Part shown: piece after piece, positions 36,867 through 44,832 of the stretch
Layout: every line of letters begins with the position of its first letter
Position numbering within the stretch: the first letter of the stretch is position 1
Assembly: GCF_000963255.1 (NCBI RefSeq)
Contig: NZ_JYOV01000012.1
Coordinates: 124,001 to 188,000, forward strand
Source: Streptococcus infantis
GTDB lineage: Bacteria > Bacillota > Bacilli > Lactobacillales > Streptococcaceae
Reading direction: 5' to 3'
DNA: 64,000 nucleotides
The notes under the pieces: model-generated
Database searches by the model: none
What the model saw: the letters and a program-made list of their open reading frames with translations, nothing else
Told to the model about the DNA's origin: nothing
Made by a program: the position numbers and the translations under genes

Positions 36867-37929
36867 AAAATTATTTATTATTGGAAATGGTTTTGATATA
36901 GCACATGATTTAAAGACGAATTATCTATATTTCAAGAAGTTCGTTTATCAGCAGGCTTATGGGAAAGATGATTTGTTAGAGTCGTTGCAAACATCAAAGG
37001 GAATTTGCGACTTTTTTAGGGAAAAGGATATTGAAATTCAAGAACAACATCGATATGCTAAGGAAGATGGGTTGAGAGACATATATGGATATTCTCTATC
37101 CAAAATTAGAAATGGTCAGTTAGATAAACATGAACGGTATCAATTTATTTATCGACACATGATGCAATTAATGGGATTAGAGAATTTTTGGTCTCAGTTT
37201 GAGCATGATTTAGGTTGGATAAATGAGGTGAAAATTATACTGTCATCTTGTGGCCTAGAAGATTTAGAAACAGATGCTGAGGAGCTGGCAATGATTCTTG
37301 AAAAATTTCTAATAGAAGACATTGAAAACTTATTTCGGGAATGGGTTCAATGTTTTATTCTTGAATGGAATAATATGCCTTCTAATCTAAAAAAACTAAA
37401 ACGAAAGAAATCTGTTGAACACAATAAAAATGCCTACTTTTTAACTTTTAATTATAGTATGTTGTTAGAGGATTTCTACGGTATAAATTCTGAACAAATA
37501 TGTCATATACATGGAAGCATTTTTGAAAATAAGCTAATATTTGGACATAATCGTGAAATCGATTCTTATGATGAATCTATACAAAATGATCCAACTGCGG
37601 TACGTGACTTTCTTTATAATTTAGTTGATTTGACTAGAAAGCCTGTCCATCAGCAACTTAGAAAACATGAATACTTTTTCAAAAGTTTAAGTTCTATTAA
37701 AGAAATCTACTTCATTGGTTTTGGTATTCGGGATGAGAATGGAGTGGATGCTCCGTACTTTAAAGAAATCTTTAAACAAGCACCGGATGTGAGTATTTAT
37801 ATAGACCAGTTTGATAAGGAGAATGAATATACTATTAAGAAAATACTTAAGGCATGGGGTGCTCATAAAGCTTATCAATTGCAATTTATAGATACAAATA
37901 AAGATGAAATAGTTGGAGGAGATATATGA
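36862..37929 (+). CDS. abiH: AbiH-family abortive infection protein
   Basis: A 355-residue protein with the AbiH signature at its N-terminus, LFIIGNGFDIAHDLKTNY, and a C-terminal IGFGIRDENGVDAPYF. AbiH was first described in lactococci as causing abortive infection against phage; its biochemistry is not settled. The start is GTG at 36862, six bases after GGGGGG. Codons and base content are much more AT-rich than hsdR and hsdM, which suggests separate acquisition. It overlaps hsdS by 4 bases (ATGA), so the two are translationally coupled within the restriction locus. Confidence 0.9.
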   Translation: MEKLFIIGNGFDIAHDLKTNYLYFKKFVYQQAYGKDDLLESLQTSKGICDFFREKDIEIQEQHRYAKEDGLRDIYGYSLSKIRNGQLDKHERYQFIYRHMMQLMGLENFWSQFEHDLGWINEVKIILSSCGLEDLETDAEELAMILEKFLIEDIENLFREWVQCFILEWNNMPSNLKKLKRKKSVEHNKNAYFLTFNYSMLLEDFYGINSEQICHIHGSIFENKLIFGHNREIDSYDESIQNDPTAVRDFLYNLVDLTRKPVHQQLRKHEYFFKSLSSIKEIYFIGFGIRDENGVDAPYFKEIFKQAPDVSIYIDQFDKENEYTIKKILKAWGAHKAYQLQFIDTNKDEIVGGDI

Positions 37930-39137
37930 CAAAGAAACCAAGTTATCGCTTTGCGGGTTATACTGAACCTTGGGAAGAGAAGAAGTTGGGTGAGTATGCA
38001 AAATATAGAAGGGGTTCTTTTCCGCAACCTTACGGGAAAAAAGAATGGTATGGAGGAGAAGATTCTATGCCATTTGTACAAGTTATTGATGTTACGGATA
38101 ATCTTACTTTGGTTAATGATACAAAGCAAAAAATTAGTAAGCAAGCTCAACCAAAGAGTGTTTTAGCCCCAAAAGGAACTGTGATTGTAACATTACAGGG
38201 GAGTATAGGACGAGTTGCAATTACACATTATGATACTTATGTAGACCGTACTTTATTAATTTTTGAGAGTTATAATTTTCCTACGCATGTAGGTTTTTGG
38301 GCATATACCATTCAAAATAAATTTGAGATTGAAAGAAAAAAAGCTCCGGGTGGAACTATAAAAACCATCACAAAAGAAGCATTATCTAGCTTTGAGATTT
38401 CCCTCCCCTCCCTCCCCGAACAAACCACCATCGGTTCTTTCTTCCAAGATATTGACCAGCTCATTAGCCTTCAACAGCGTAAGTTAGAGGTGCTCAAAGA
38501 GCAGAAGAAAACCTACCTCAAACTCCTCTTCCCAGCCAAAGGACAAAAGAAGCCAGCCCTTCGCTTTGCAGGATTTGAAGATGAGTGGAAAGAAGTGAAG
38601 TTGGGGGAAATTGGTGAAATTCAAACGGGTAATACTCCGCCTACTAATGAAGAAGATAATTACGAAAAGAATGGATTTCCATGGGTCACACCTACTGATA
38701 TTAATTCATTGGTGCTTCATACGACCTCAAAACAATTATCAGAAGTAGGTAAATCCAAAGCTAGAATTGCTAAGTCTGGTTCAATATTGGTAACATGTAT
38801 TGCGAGTATTGGGAAAAATACATTAGTTAGAACTGATTCGGCTTTTAATCAACAAATTAATTCATTGACGCCTAGTGAAAAATATTCATCGTATTTTTTA
38901 TTAACACAGTCTGAAATTTGGTCAAGATACATGCTCAGTGTAGCAGGTGCAGGAACAATGCAAATTATTAATAAAAGTGACTTTTCAAATATTAAGACTA
39001 TGGTACCTTCTCTCCCTGAACAAGAAGCCATCGGCTCTTTCTTCCAAGACCTAGACAAGGCTATTGCCAAGCAAGAGGAAAAAGTCAACCAGCTCAAAGA
39101 AAGCAAACAAACCCTACTCAGAAAAATGTTTATCTAA
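37926..39137 (+). CDS. hsdS: Type I restriction-modification specificity subunit HsdS
   Basis: HsdS recognises the bipartite DNA target for both restriction and methylation. The 403-residue product has two target-recognition domains, each opened by a RFAGY/RFAGF-W-KLG segment and closed by LPEQ-IGSFFQDxDxxI and a coiled coil (about 160-205 and 360-403). The conserved coils are GC-richer than the AT-rich recognition domains, a mosaic pattern typical of domain shuffling. No second hsdS, inverted repeats or recombinase is nearby, so I see no inversion system. The start overlaps abiH by 4 bases. Confidence 0.94.
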   Translation: MTKKPSYRFAGYTEPWEEKKLGEYAKYRRGSFPQPYGKKEWYGGEDSMPFVQVIDVTDNLTLVNDTKQKISKQAQPKSVLAPKGTVIVTLQGSIGRVAITHYDTYVDRTLLIFESYNFPTHVGFWAYTIQNKFEIERKKAPGGTIKTITKEALSSFEISLPSLPEQTTIGSFFQDIDQLISLQQRKLEVLKEQKKTYLKLLFPAKGQKKPALRFAGFEDEWKEVKLGEIGEIQTGNTPPTNEEDNYEKNGFPWVTPTDINSLVLHTTSKQLSEVGKSKARIAKSGSILVTCIASIGKNTLVRTDSAFNQQINSLTPSEKYSSYFLLTQSEIWSRYMLSVAGAGTMQIINKSDFSNIKTMVPSLPEQEAIGSFFQDLDKAIAKQEEKVNQLKESKQTLLRKMFI

Positions 39138-39309
39138 GATACAAAGACCGCAAAAAGCCCAGTAAAAATAGGAAACTGGCACAGTCTTCGATGAAGACCA
39201 GACAGTTTATCTTTTTTACCCAGCTTTTAGGTCGTGTTCAATTCATAAGATACCAAGACCATAAAAAGCTACACTAAACGAATGAAAGTTGAAATTGATA
39301 GGAGACCCT
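39138..39309 (+). terminator. hsdS-hsdM intergenic region with hairpin and direct repeat
   Basis: AAACTG...GTCTTC-GAT-GAAGAC...CAGTTT (39173-39208) forms a two-part stem followed by a T6 tract ending at 39217, a probable terminator. A 24-base sequence, TAAGATACAAAGACCGCAAA and four more bases (39135-39158), recurs at 39246-39269 with three differences. The gap implies that hsdM may have its own promoter. Confidence 0.5.
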
Positions 39310-40911
39310 ATGTCACAAACAGATTTATCAAGAGAACTCTACCAATCCCTCTGGAATGCGGCAGATATCCTGCGTGGCCAGATGGAAGCCAATGAATACA
39401 AGTCCTACCTCTTGGGCTTGATTTTCTACAAGTACCTATCCGACAACATCCTCCAAGCCGTCTGTGATAACTTGGACGAGACTTTTGAGTCCTTACAGCA
39501 AGCGCAGCTTCTCTATGAGGAAAACTTTGCGGATGCAGATGTCCGTGAAGACCTCATTGAGGTCTTAAATGACGAGCTGGGCTATGTGATTGAGCCTTCT
39601 CTAACCTTTACCAAGCTGGTTCAGTCTATCCATGAAGGAACCTTCCAGCTAGAATCCCTAGCCCAAAGTTTCCGTGATATCGAGCAGGCCAATGAAAAAT
39701 TTGAAAATCTTTTCGAAGATATCGACCTCTATGCTAAAAAGCTAGGCAACACCCCACAAAAGCAAAACAAGACCATCTCTGAGGTTATGAAGCAACTCAA
39801 CGACCTCAATGTGTCTGGTCATGCTGGTGATATCTTGGGTGATGCTTATGAGTACTTGATTGGCCAGTTTGCCAGTGATTCTGGGAAAAAGGCTGGGGAG
39901 TTTTATACACCTCAAGCAGTCTCTCACCTCATGACTCAGATTGTCTTTGCAGGGCGCGAGCATCAAAAGGGGATGTCGGTTTACGACCCGACCATGGGTT
40001 CTGGTTCTCTCTTGCTCAATGCCAAGCGCTACAGTAAGCAAGCTTCGACAATTTCTTACTACGGTCAAGAATTGATTACTTCGACCTTTAACCTTGCTCG
40101 TATGAATATGATGCTTCATGGGGTTGCGATTGAGAACTATCACCTCAGCAATCACGATACCCTAGACGAAGATTGGCCGACTACGGAGCCGACAGACTTT
40201 GATGGGGTTTTGATGAACCCACCCTATTCATTGAAGTGGTCAGCAGATAGTGGATTCTTGCAAGATCCTCGCTTTTCAAGTTATGGAGTTCTGGCACCTA
40301 AGTCCAAAGCAGATTTTGCCTTCCTCCTTCACGGTTTTTACCACCTCAAGCATAATGGTGTCATGGCCATCGTCCTTCCTCACGGAGTTCTTTTCCGAGG
40401 AGCAGCCGAGCAAAAGATTCGTCAGCATCTGCTAGAAGAAGGCGCTATTGATACAGTTATTGGCTTGCCAGCAAATATCTTCTACAACACCTCTATTCCG
40501 ACAACCATTATTATCCTTAAAAAGAATCGCACCAATAAGGACGTCTTCTTTATCGATGCCTCAAAAGAGTTTGAAAAAGGGAAAAATCAAAACAATATGA
40601 CCGAAGACCATATTGCCAAGATTTTGGAGACCTATCAAAAACGCGAGAATGTCGAGAAGTTTGCCCATTTAGCCAGCTTTGAAGAGATTGTAGAAAATGA
40701 CTACAATCTCAACATTCCACGCTATGTCGATACCTTTGAGGAAGAACCAGTTGTTCCCCTCGCTGACCTCGCCGACCAGCTCGCAGAGATTGATAAAGAG
40801 ATTGGACAAGTAGAAGCCAGACTCGCACAAATGCGCAGCCAACTAGTAGGCACAACACCAGAAGCCCAAGCAGAATTAACCGCCTATCTCGAAAAATTGA
40901 ATGAGATTTAG
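39310..40911 (+). CDS. hsdM: Type I restriction-modification methyltransferase HsdM
   Basis: HsdM is the N6-adenine methyltransferase subunit and pairs with HsdS. The 533-residue product has an N-terminal helical domain, the GEFYTPQAVS motif, SAM-binding motif DPTMGSGSL from residue 226, and catalytic NPPY at 303-306. A C-terminal coiled coil (LADQLAEIDKEIGQVEARLA) contacts HsdS. Start: ATG 39310 after TAGGAG; an in-frame TTG at 39289 has no such site. Base content matches hsdR, not abiH. Confidence 0.95.
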   Translation: MSQTDLSRELYQSLWNAADILRGQMEANEYKSYLLGLIFYKYLSDNILQAVCDNLDETFESLQQAQLLYEENFADADVREDLIEVLNDELGYVIEPSLTFTKLVQSIHEGTFQLESLAQSFRDIEQANEKFENLFEDIDLYAKKLGNTPQKQNKTISEVMKQLNDLNVSGHAGDILGDAYEYLIGQFASDSGKKAGEFYTPQAVSHLMTQIVFAGREHQKGMSVYDPTMGSGSLLLNAKRYSKQASTISYYGQELITSTFNLARMNMMLHGVAIENYHLSNHDTLDEDWPTTEPTDFDGVLMNPPYSLKWSADSGFLQDPRFSSYGVLAPKSKADFAFLLHGFYHLKHNGVMAIVLPHGVLFRGAAEQKIRQHLLEEGAIDTVIGLPANIFYNTSIPTTIIILKKNRTNKDVFFIDASKEFEKGKNQNNMTEDHIAKILETYQKRENVEKFAHLASFEEIVENDYNLNIPRYVDTFEEEPVVPLADLADQLAEIDKEIGQVEARLAQMRSQLVGTTPEAQAELTAYLEKLNEI

Positions 40912-40928
40912 GGAGTAGGGGAAGAATG

Positions 40929-40962
40929 AAAACATCTCGTATAGATTGTACGAGGTGTTTTT
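40929..40962 (+). terminator. Terminator after hsdM
   Basis: AACATCTCGTA pairs with TACGAGGTGTT (one G-U) around a seven-base loop, with flanking A and T runs. Confidence 0.85.
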
Positions 40963-41040
40963 GCATTTTGATGATAAAAAGATTGTAGGACAAGCAGAGT
41001 TTGAATAAAATCTACTGCAATAAAAAGTATTTAACAAAAA

Positions 41041-41150
41041 TGAACTGCTCTCTGGTAAGAGGGCAATGAACAAATAACAGATTGAGTAGTGATTTTCCGT
41101 TATTTTCGTGATGTGTACTGTAATCGACTGATTTCGGACTTCATTTTGAC
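41041..41150 (-). mobile_element. IS3-family remnant, internally deleted
   Basis: TGAACTGCTCTCTG at 41041 repeats the IS end seen at 29931. On the minus strand, CAGTACACATCACGAAAATA encodes QYTSRK-like residues, which fit the IS3-family motif HSDxGSQYTS, but the transposase C-terminus between this and the end is deleted. The rest of 40963-41258 holds no gene, only this remnant and the hairpin at 41159-41215. Confidence 0.55.
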
Positions 41151-41158
41151 ATATGAAA

Positions 41159-41215
41159 ACTCCCCTATAGTTTCTAGTGAATTTATGTTTTTTCACTGTC
41201 CACTATAAGGGGAGT
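41159..41215 (-). terminator. Long hairpin, probable terminator of amino acid ABC operon
   Basis: ACTCCCCTATAGT (left) and ACTATAAGGGGAGT (right) pair with one bulge, and inside them AGTGAA pairs with TTCACT. On the minus strand the stem is followed by TTTTC, so it likely ends the leftward ABC transporter transcript. The near-palindrome could also be a small mobile or IS-derived element. Confidence 0.6.
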
Positions 41216-41258
41216 ATATTACATTAATTACCTGATTTCTTTTTATTCTCGGAAAGTA

Positions 41259-42125
41259 TTAGTCCACTTTTCCACCTTCAAAAACAAGGTCATCTGCTTT
41301 AGCAGCGTCACCGTAAGTTGGGTGAAGTGTTTTTTCATAAGCTTTGTGGAAGAAGTTTTCTTTACCTAATTTTTCGATTTCTTGGTTGATGTAGTCAAGT
41401 AGTTCTTGGTTACCTTTTTGAACTGCTGGTGCAATAGTATCTGGATCACCTAGAGAAGAAATTCCTACCTCATATCCTTTATTTTCAAGCGCCCAAGCTA
41501 GAACTTCAGTATTGTCAGTAGAGAAGGCATCTCCACGTCCGTCAAGAAGGGCTTGGTAGGCATCGCTATATTGATCGTATTTTTGAAGTTTTACTTCTGG
41601 GTGATTTTTCTCAAAGTAAGTTTCAGCAGTCGTTCCTTTTGTAACGATTAAGGTTTTGCCTTCAAGTTCTTTAACGTCTTTGATAACTTTATCTTTTGGT
41701 GACACAACACCGAGAGAAACTTTCATGTAAGGAAGGGCAAAGTCAACTTGTTTTTTACGTTCGTCAGTAACTGTGAAGTTGGCAAGTGTGATATCAACCT
41801 TGTTTGAAATCAAGTATTCAGCACGGTTAGCTGCATCCACTGATACATATTTCGGTTTGACACCAAGGTCTTGTGCTAATTGGTTACCAAGTTCGATATC
41901 GTAACCTTGGTAAGAACCATCGTTGTCAACATAACCAAACGGTTTTTTATCTCCGAATACCGCGATTCGAAGTTCGCCACTTTTCTTAATTTCATCAATG
42001 GTGCGAGCTTTGGCAGTTGCCTTTGTAGATGAAGCATCAGAGCTTCCGCCTGAACTACAAGCTGTGACAAAGATAAGCGCAAATGCTAGAGCAAAAACAG
42101 TTAGAATTGGTTTAAGTAGTTTCAT
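41259..42125 (-). CDS. Polar amino acid ABC transporter substrate-binding lipoprotein
   Basis: A 288-residue periplasmic-binding-type lipoprotein (family 3). The signal peptide ends in the lipobox FVTACSS, so the mature protein is lipid-anchored at Cys23. The body shows GELRIAVFGDKKPFGYVD, GYDIELGNQLAQDLG and VTDERKKQVDFALPY, hallmarks of polar amino acid binders. TTAAAGGAG-like AAAGGAG precedes the ATG. It lies downstream of the ATPase and two permeases in the same operon. The exact amino acid is not readable; glutamine/glutamate or cystine-type substrates are possible. Confidence 0.92.
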   Translation of the reverse strand: MKLLKPILTVFALAFALIFVTACSSGGSSDASSTKATAKARTIDEIKKSGELRIAVFGDKKPFGYVDNDGSYQGYDIELGNQLAQDLGVKPKYVSVDAANRAEYLISNKVDITLANFTVTDERKKQVDFALPYMKVSLGVVSPKDKVIKDVKELEGKTLIVTKGTTAETYFEKNHPEVKLQKYDQYSDAYQALLDGRGDAFSTDNTEVLAWALENKGYEVGISSLGDPDTIAPAVQKGNQELLDYINQEIEKLGKENFFHKAYEKTLHPTYGDAAKADDLVFEGGKVD

Positions 42126-42143
42126 AATAATCTCCTTTATTGA

Positions 42144-42902
42144 TTATAGATATGAGCCAAACTGGCTAAAGTCAAAGACGTTTAAAAATTCTTGTGCTCG
42201 TTTTGTTTGTGGATTTGTGAAGAATTCTTGAGCAGTTCCTTCTTCAGCAATCTTACCTTGGTCAAGGAAGATGATACGGTCCGCAATGGCTTTGGCAAAC
42301 TGCATTTCATGGGTTACCAGAATCATGGTACGCCCTTCCTGTGCCAAGTCATTGATCAGTTCCAAAACCTCACGTACCATTTCTGGATCCAGTGAAGCCG
42401 TTACCTCGTCAAAAAGAATGATTTCTGGATGCATGAGAAGGGCACGAACGATAGCAACCCGTTGCTTTTGTCCACCAGATAATTGGCGAGCAAAGCTATG
42501 TTGTTTATCTAGAAGTCCGACACGTTCTAGTAGTTGCAGAGCTTCTTCGGTAACTTCTTTTTTGTCTCTCCCTTGAGCCTTGATAGGACCTAGGATAAGG
42601 TTTTGAAGGACATCCAAGTGAGGAAAGAGTTCATAACTTTGAAAGACCATGCCGATTTTTTGGCGAACCAAGTGAAAATCTTTTTTATTTTCAACGATGG
42701 ACTGGCCATCCAGCAGGATATCTCCTCCTTGAATACTTTCTAAACCATTGAGGCAACGAAGTAGGGTACTTTTCCCACAACCAGACGGCCCTAGGATGAC
42801 GACCACTTCCCCCTTTTTAACATCTAGGGAAAGTCCTTGGAGGATAGGATTGTCTCCGAAGGATTTTTTTAGTTCCTTGATTTCTAAAATAGTTTCAGAC
42901 AT
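42144..42902 (-). CDS. Polar amino acid ABC transporter ATP-binding protein
   Basis: A 252-residue GlnQ-type ATPase. Walker A is GPSGCGKST, the Q loop VFQSYELFPH, the signature LSGGQKQR, Walker B IILFDEVTASLD and the switch VTHEM. This form of ATPase serves polar amino acid importers. It starts one base from the downstream end of the permease gene and is 18 bases from the binding-protein gene, all on the minus strand. It powers uptake together with the two permeases. Confidence 0.94.
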   Translation of the reverse strand: MSETILEIKELKKSFGDNPILQGLSLDVKKGEVVVILGPSGCGKSTLLRCLNGLESIQGGDILLDGQSIVENKKDFHLVRQKIGMVFQSYELFPHLDVLQNLILGPIKAQGRDKKEVTEEALQLLERVGLLDKQHSFARQLSGGQKQRVAIVRALLMHPEIILFDEVTASLDPEMVREVLELINDLAQEGRTMILVTHEMQFAKAIADRIIFLDQGKIAEEGTAQEFFTNPQTKRAQEFLNVFDFSQFGSYL

Positions 42903-43580
42903 TTAGTTCCTCCAATGTTTTTCTAAGTGAGTAGATAGTTTGGAAATAGGGAAGCAAACCGCGAAATACAAGACTAGGATGGTTCCATAAATCCAAAAGG
43001 AAGCGGTTGGGATAGTCAAACGATTGCTATCTATAATTTGTTGTCCAACTTTGGTAACTTCAACAACCCCAATCAAAACAACCAAGGAAGTCGTTTTAAT
43101 CATCCGAGTGACAAGGTTGATGGCTTGTGGGAGCAATCTTCTTAAGACCTGAGGGATGATGATGTAGTAGTAGAGTTGAAATTTAGTTAAGCCAAGTGCT
43201 TGTCCACTCTCAAATTGATGTTTAGGCAGGGAAGTGATAGCTCCACGAACTAAGTCACCCATCTCAGCTGTTCCCCAGAGGGTGAAAACGATAATAGCAG
43301 AAGTCTCACCAGAAATATTGATATTAAAGTTTCGAGCTAAACCAAAGTAAACGATGAAAAGGAGCACCAGCTGGGGCATGATCCGGATAAATTCTAGATA
43401 AAAACGAGTCAAGAAACGAATCACTCTAGAATGAGAAGTCATGATAATTCCCATCACCGTTCCGAAAATCATGGATAAGAGGACAGACAGGATAGAAATC
43501 CCAATTGTGACTCCCAATCCCTGTAAAATTCTCAGGAGATTATTTCCCTGAAAGAGTACTTGCATTCCCGAATCCTGCAT
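42903..43580 (-). CDS. Polar amino acid ABC transporter permease (second)
   Basis: A 225-residue inner-membrane permease of the HisMQ type, with about five membrane helices and the EAA-like loop SGQALGLTKFQLYYYIIIPQ. AAAGGAG lies eight bases upstream of the ATG at 43580, which supports this start even though it overlaps the preceding permease gene by 41 bases. The pair forms a heterodimeric channel with the other permease. Confidence 0.92.
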   Translation of the reverse strand: MQDSGMQVLFQGNNLLRILQGLGVTIGISILSVLLSMIFGTVMGIIMTSHSRVIRFLTRFYLEFIRIMPQLVLLFIVYFGLARNFNINISGETSAIIVFTLWGTAEMGDLVRGAITSLPKHQFESGQALGLTKFQLYYYIIIPQVLRRLLPQAINLVTRMIKTTSLVVLIGVVEVTKVGQQIIDSNRLTIPTASFWIYGTILVLYFAVCFPISKLSTHLEKHWRN

Positions 43581-44220
43581 GACGGAGTCTCCTTTCTATC
43601 CAGCTAAAGACTAGTGAAATTGGTAGAAGCATGATGAGGTAAGCAACCACCAACATAGCCAGCGCAATATCTGTCTCATAATAGAGTCCAATCAAATCCT
43701 TAGCAACGTACATAAGGTCAGCAAGGGCAACTGCTGAAAAGACAGAAGTTTCCTTGATCAGGAAAATAACATTGGCACTAAAGGATGGTAGAGCCACCGC
43801 AGTCGCTTGTGGAAGAACCACGTAGCGAAAGACCTGAAATGGTGTGAGGCCAATGGCTAAACCTATTTCATGCTGGGTTTGACTGACGGCTTCTAGCCCG
43901 CTTCGGAAGGATTCTGCCATGTAGGAACCACCTAAGAAGATGAGCCCGACTGTTGCACAGACTTCTGAAGAAAGAACAATCCCTATTCGAGGTAGACCAA
44001 AGTAGAGAAAGAAAAGTTGTATCAAAAGGGGTGTATTTCGTGACAATTCTATATAGGCTGTTGCCAACTGTGAGAAAACAGGAAGGCGGTAATGCCGGAT
44101 GACGCTGACGATGAGCCCTAGCAAAAAAGAACCTAGAATTCCCCAAACTGCAATATGCAAGGTCAGAAAGAATGCCTTTTGATAGAGTGGTAGATATTGT
44201 TCAACAATGGACCAATCCAA
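43540..44220 (-). CDS. Polar amino acid ABC transporter permease (first)
   Basis: A 226-residue HisMQ-type permease with about five membrane helices and the loop EIGLAIGLTPFQVFRYVVLPQ. The start codon is TTG at 44220, placed eight bases after GGGAGG; no ATG is near. Its 3' end overlaps the second permease by 41 bases. It is the first gene of the transporter operon and is divergent from copY. Confidence 0.9.
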   Translation of the reverse strand: MDWSIVEQYLPLYQKAFFLTLHIAVWGILGSFLLGLIVSVIRHYRLPVFSQLATAYIELSRNTPLLIQLFFLYFGLPRIGIVLSSEVCATVGLIFLGGSYMAESFRSGLEAVSQTQHEIGLAIGLTPFQVFRYVVLPQATAVALPSFSANVIFLIKETSVFSAVALADLMYVAKDLIGLYYETDIALAMLVVAYLIMLLPISLVFSWIERRLRHAGFGNASTLSGK

Positions 44221-44255
44221 AAGTAGAACCTCCCATCTAGGAAAATGATACAGTT

Positions 44256-44332
44256 ATTGTAGCATTAAAAGAGAGCTTTGGATAATATGTATTTTTTATT
44301 GTGGCGATAAAAAATATTTATAGCGGCGATAA
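44256..44332 (-). promoter_or_regulatory. Promoter and direct-repeat operator of amino acid ABC operon
   Basis: On the minus strand TGC-TACAAT (44256-44264) is an extended -10. Upstream of it lie two direct repeats, G(T/C)GGCGATAA at 44301-44310 and 44323-44332, spaced 22 bases, flanked by similar AT runs. The position and two-turn spacing fit an activator or repressor site; which regulator is unknown. Confidence 0.5.
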
Positions 44333-44356
44333 ATTTTAAAAATGTGATTTCTTTGG

Positions 44357-44408
44357 TTGACAAATGTAGATTTTGAGAGTATACTGATAATTGTAATTGA
44401 CAAATGTA
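44357..44408 (+). promoter_or_regulatory. cop operon promoter with two CopY boxes
   Basis: TTGACA (44357-44362) and TATACT (44380-44385) are 17 bases apart. GACAAATGTA, which fits the CopY box KACANNYGTA, occurs at 44359-44368 (over the -35) and at 44399-44408 (downstream of the start). The two lie in a 40-bp tandem duplication. CopY with zinc should repress; copper should relieve it. Confidence 0.88.
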
Positions 44409-44426
44409 GATTTTGGAGGTGTACTG

Positions 44427-44822
44427 ATGCAGATTTCGGATGCAGAATGGCAGGTCATGAAGATTATCTGGATGCAGGGAGAACAGACTAGTACTGATCT
44501 GATAAAAGTATTAGAGAAAAGGTTCAGTTGGTCCAAATCCACGATCCAGACACTCTTGGCCCGTTTGGTGGAGAAAGAATGTTTGACTCGGGAAAAACAG
44601 GGCAAGTCCTTTGTCTATTCGGCCCTTTTAACGCTAGATGATAGTAGGGGCTTAATGGTTCAGGATATCAAAGACAAGCTTTGTTCTCGAAGAATAAAGC
44701 TCTTGCTAGCTGATTTGATTGAAGAATGTGACTTTACCCTAGCTGACTTGGAAGGTTTGGAAGAAGTGATTTCAAAGAAAAAAGCAAGTGCTGTAACAGA
44801 AGTAAGATGTAATTGTATGTAA
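44427..44822 (+). CDS. copY: Copper-responsive repressor CopY
   Basis: A 131-residue repressor of the BlaI/CopY winged-helix family. The N-terminus (ISDAEWQVMKIIW, then SKSTIQTLLARLVEKECL) is the DNA-binding domain; the C-terminus ends VRCNCM, giving one CxC metal-binding motif where some CopY proteins have two. The start is ATG 44427, eight bases after GGAGG; an in-frame TTG at 44397 lies in the operator. It is the first gene of copY-cupA-copA and is autoregulated through the two CopY boxes. Confidence 0.94.
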   Translation: MQISDAEWQVMKIIWMQGEQTSTDLIKVLEKRFSWSKSTIQTLLARLVEKECLTREKQGKSFVYSALLTLDDSRGLMVQDIKDKLCSRRIKLLLADLIEECDFTLADLEGLEEVISKKKASAVTEVRCNCM

Positions 44823-44832
44823 AGGAGACGCT

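Noticed and set aside
37926..39137. Phase-variable hsdS inversion system
   Set aside because: Only one hsdS is present; there is no silent hsdS copy, no inverted repeat pair and no recombinase gene near it.
40936..40996. Twenty-codon frame after hsdM
   Set aside because: It lies in the hsdM terminator hairpin and has no separate support.
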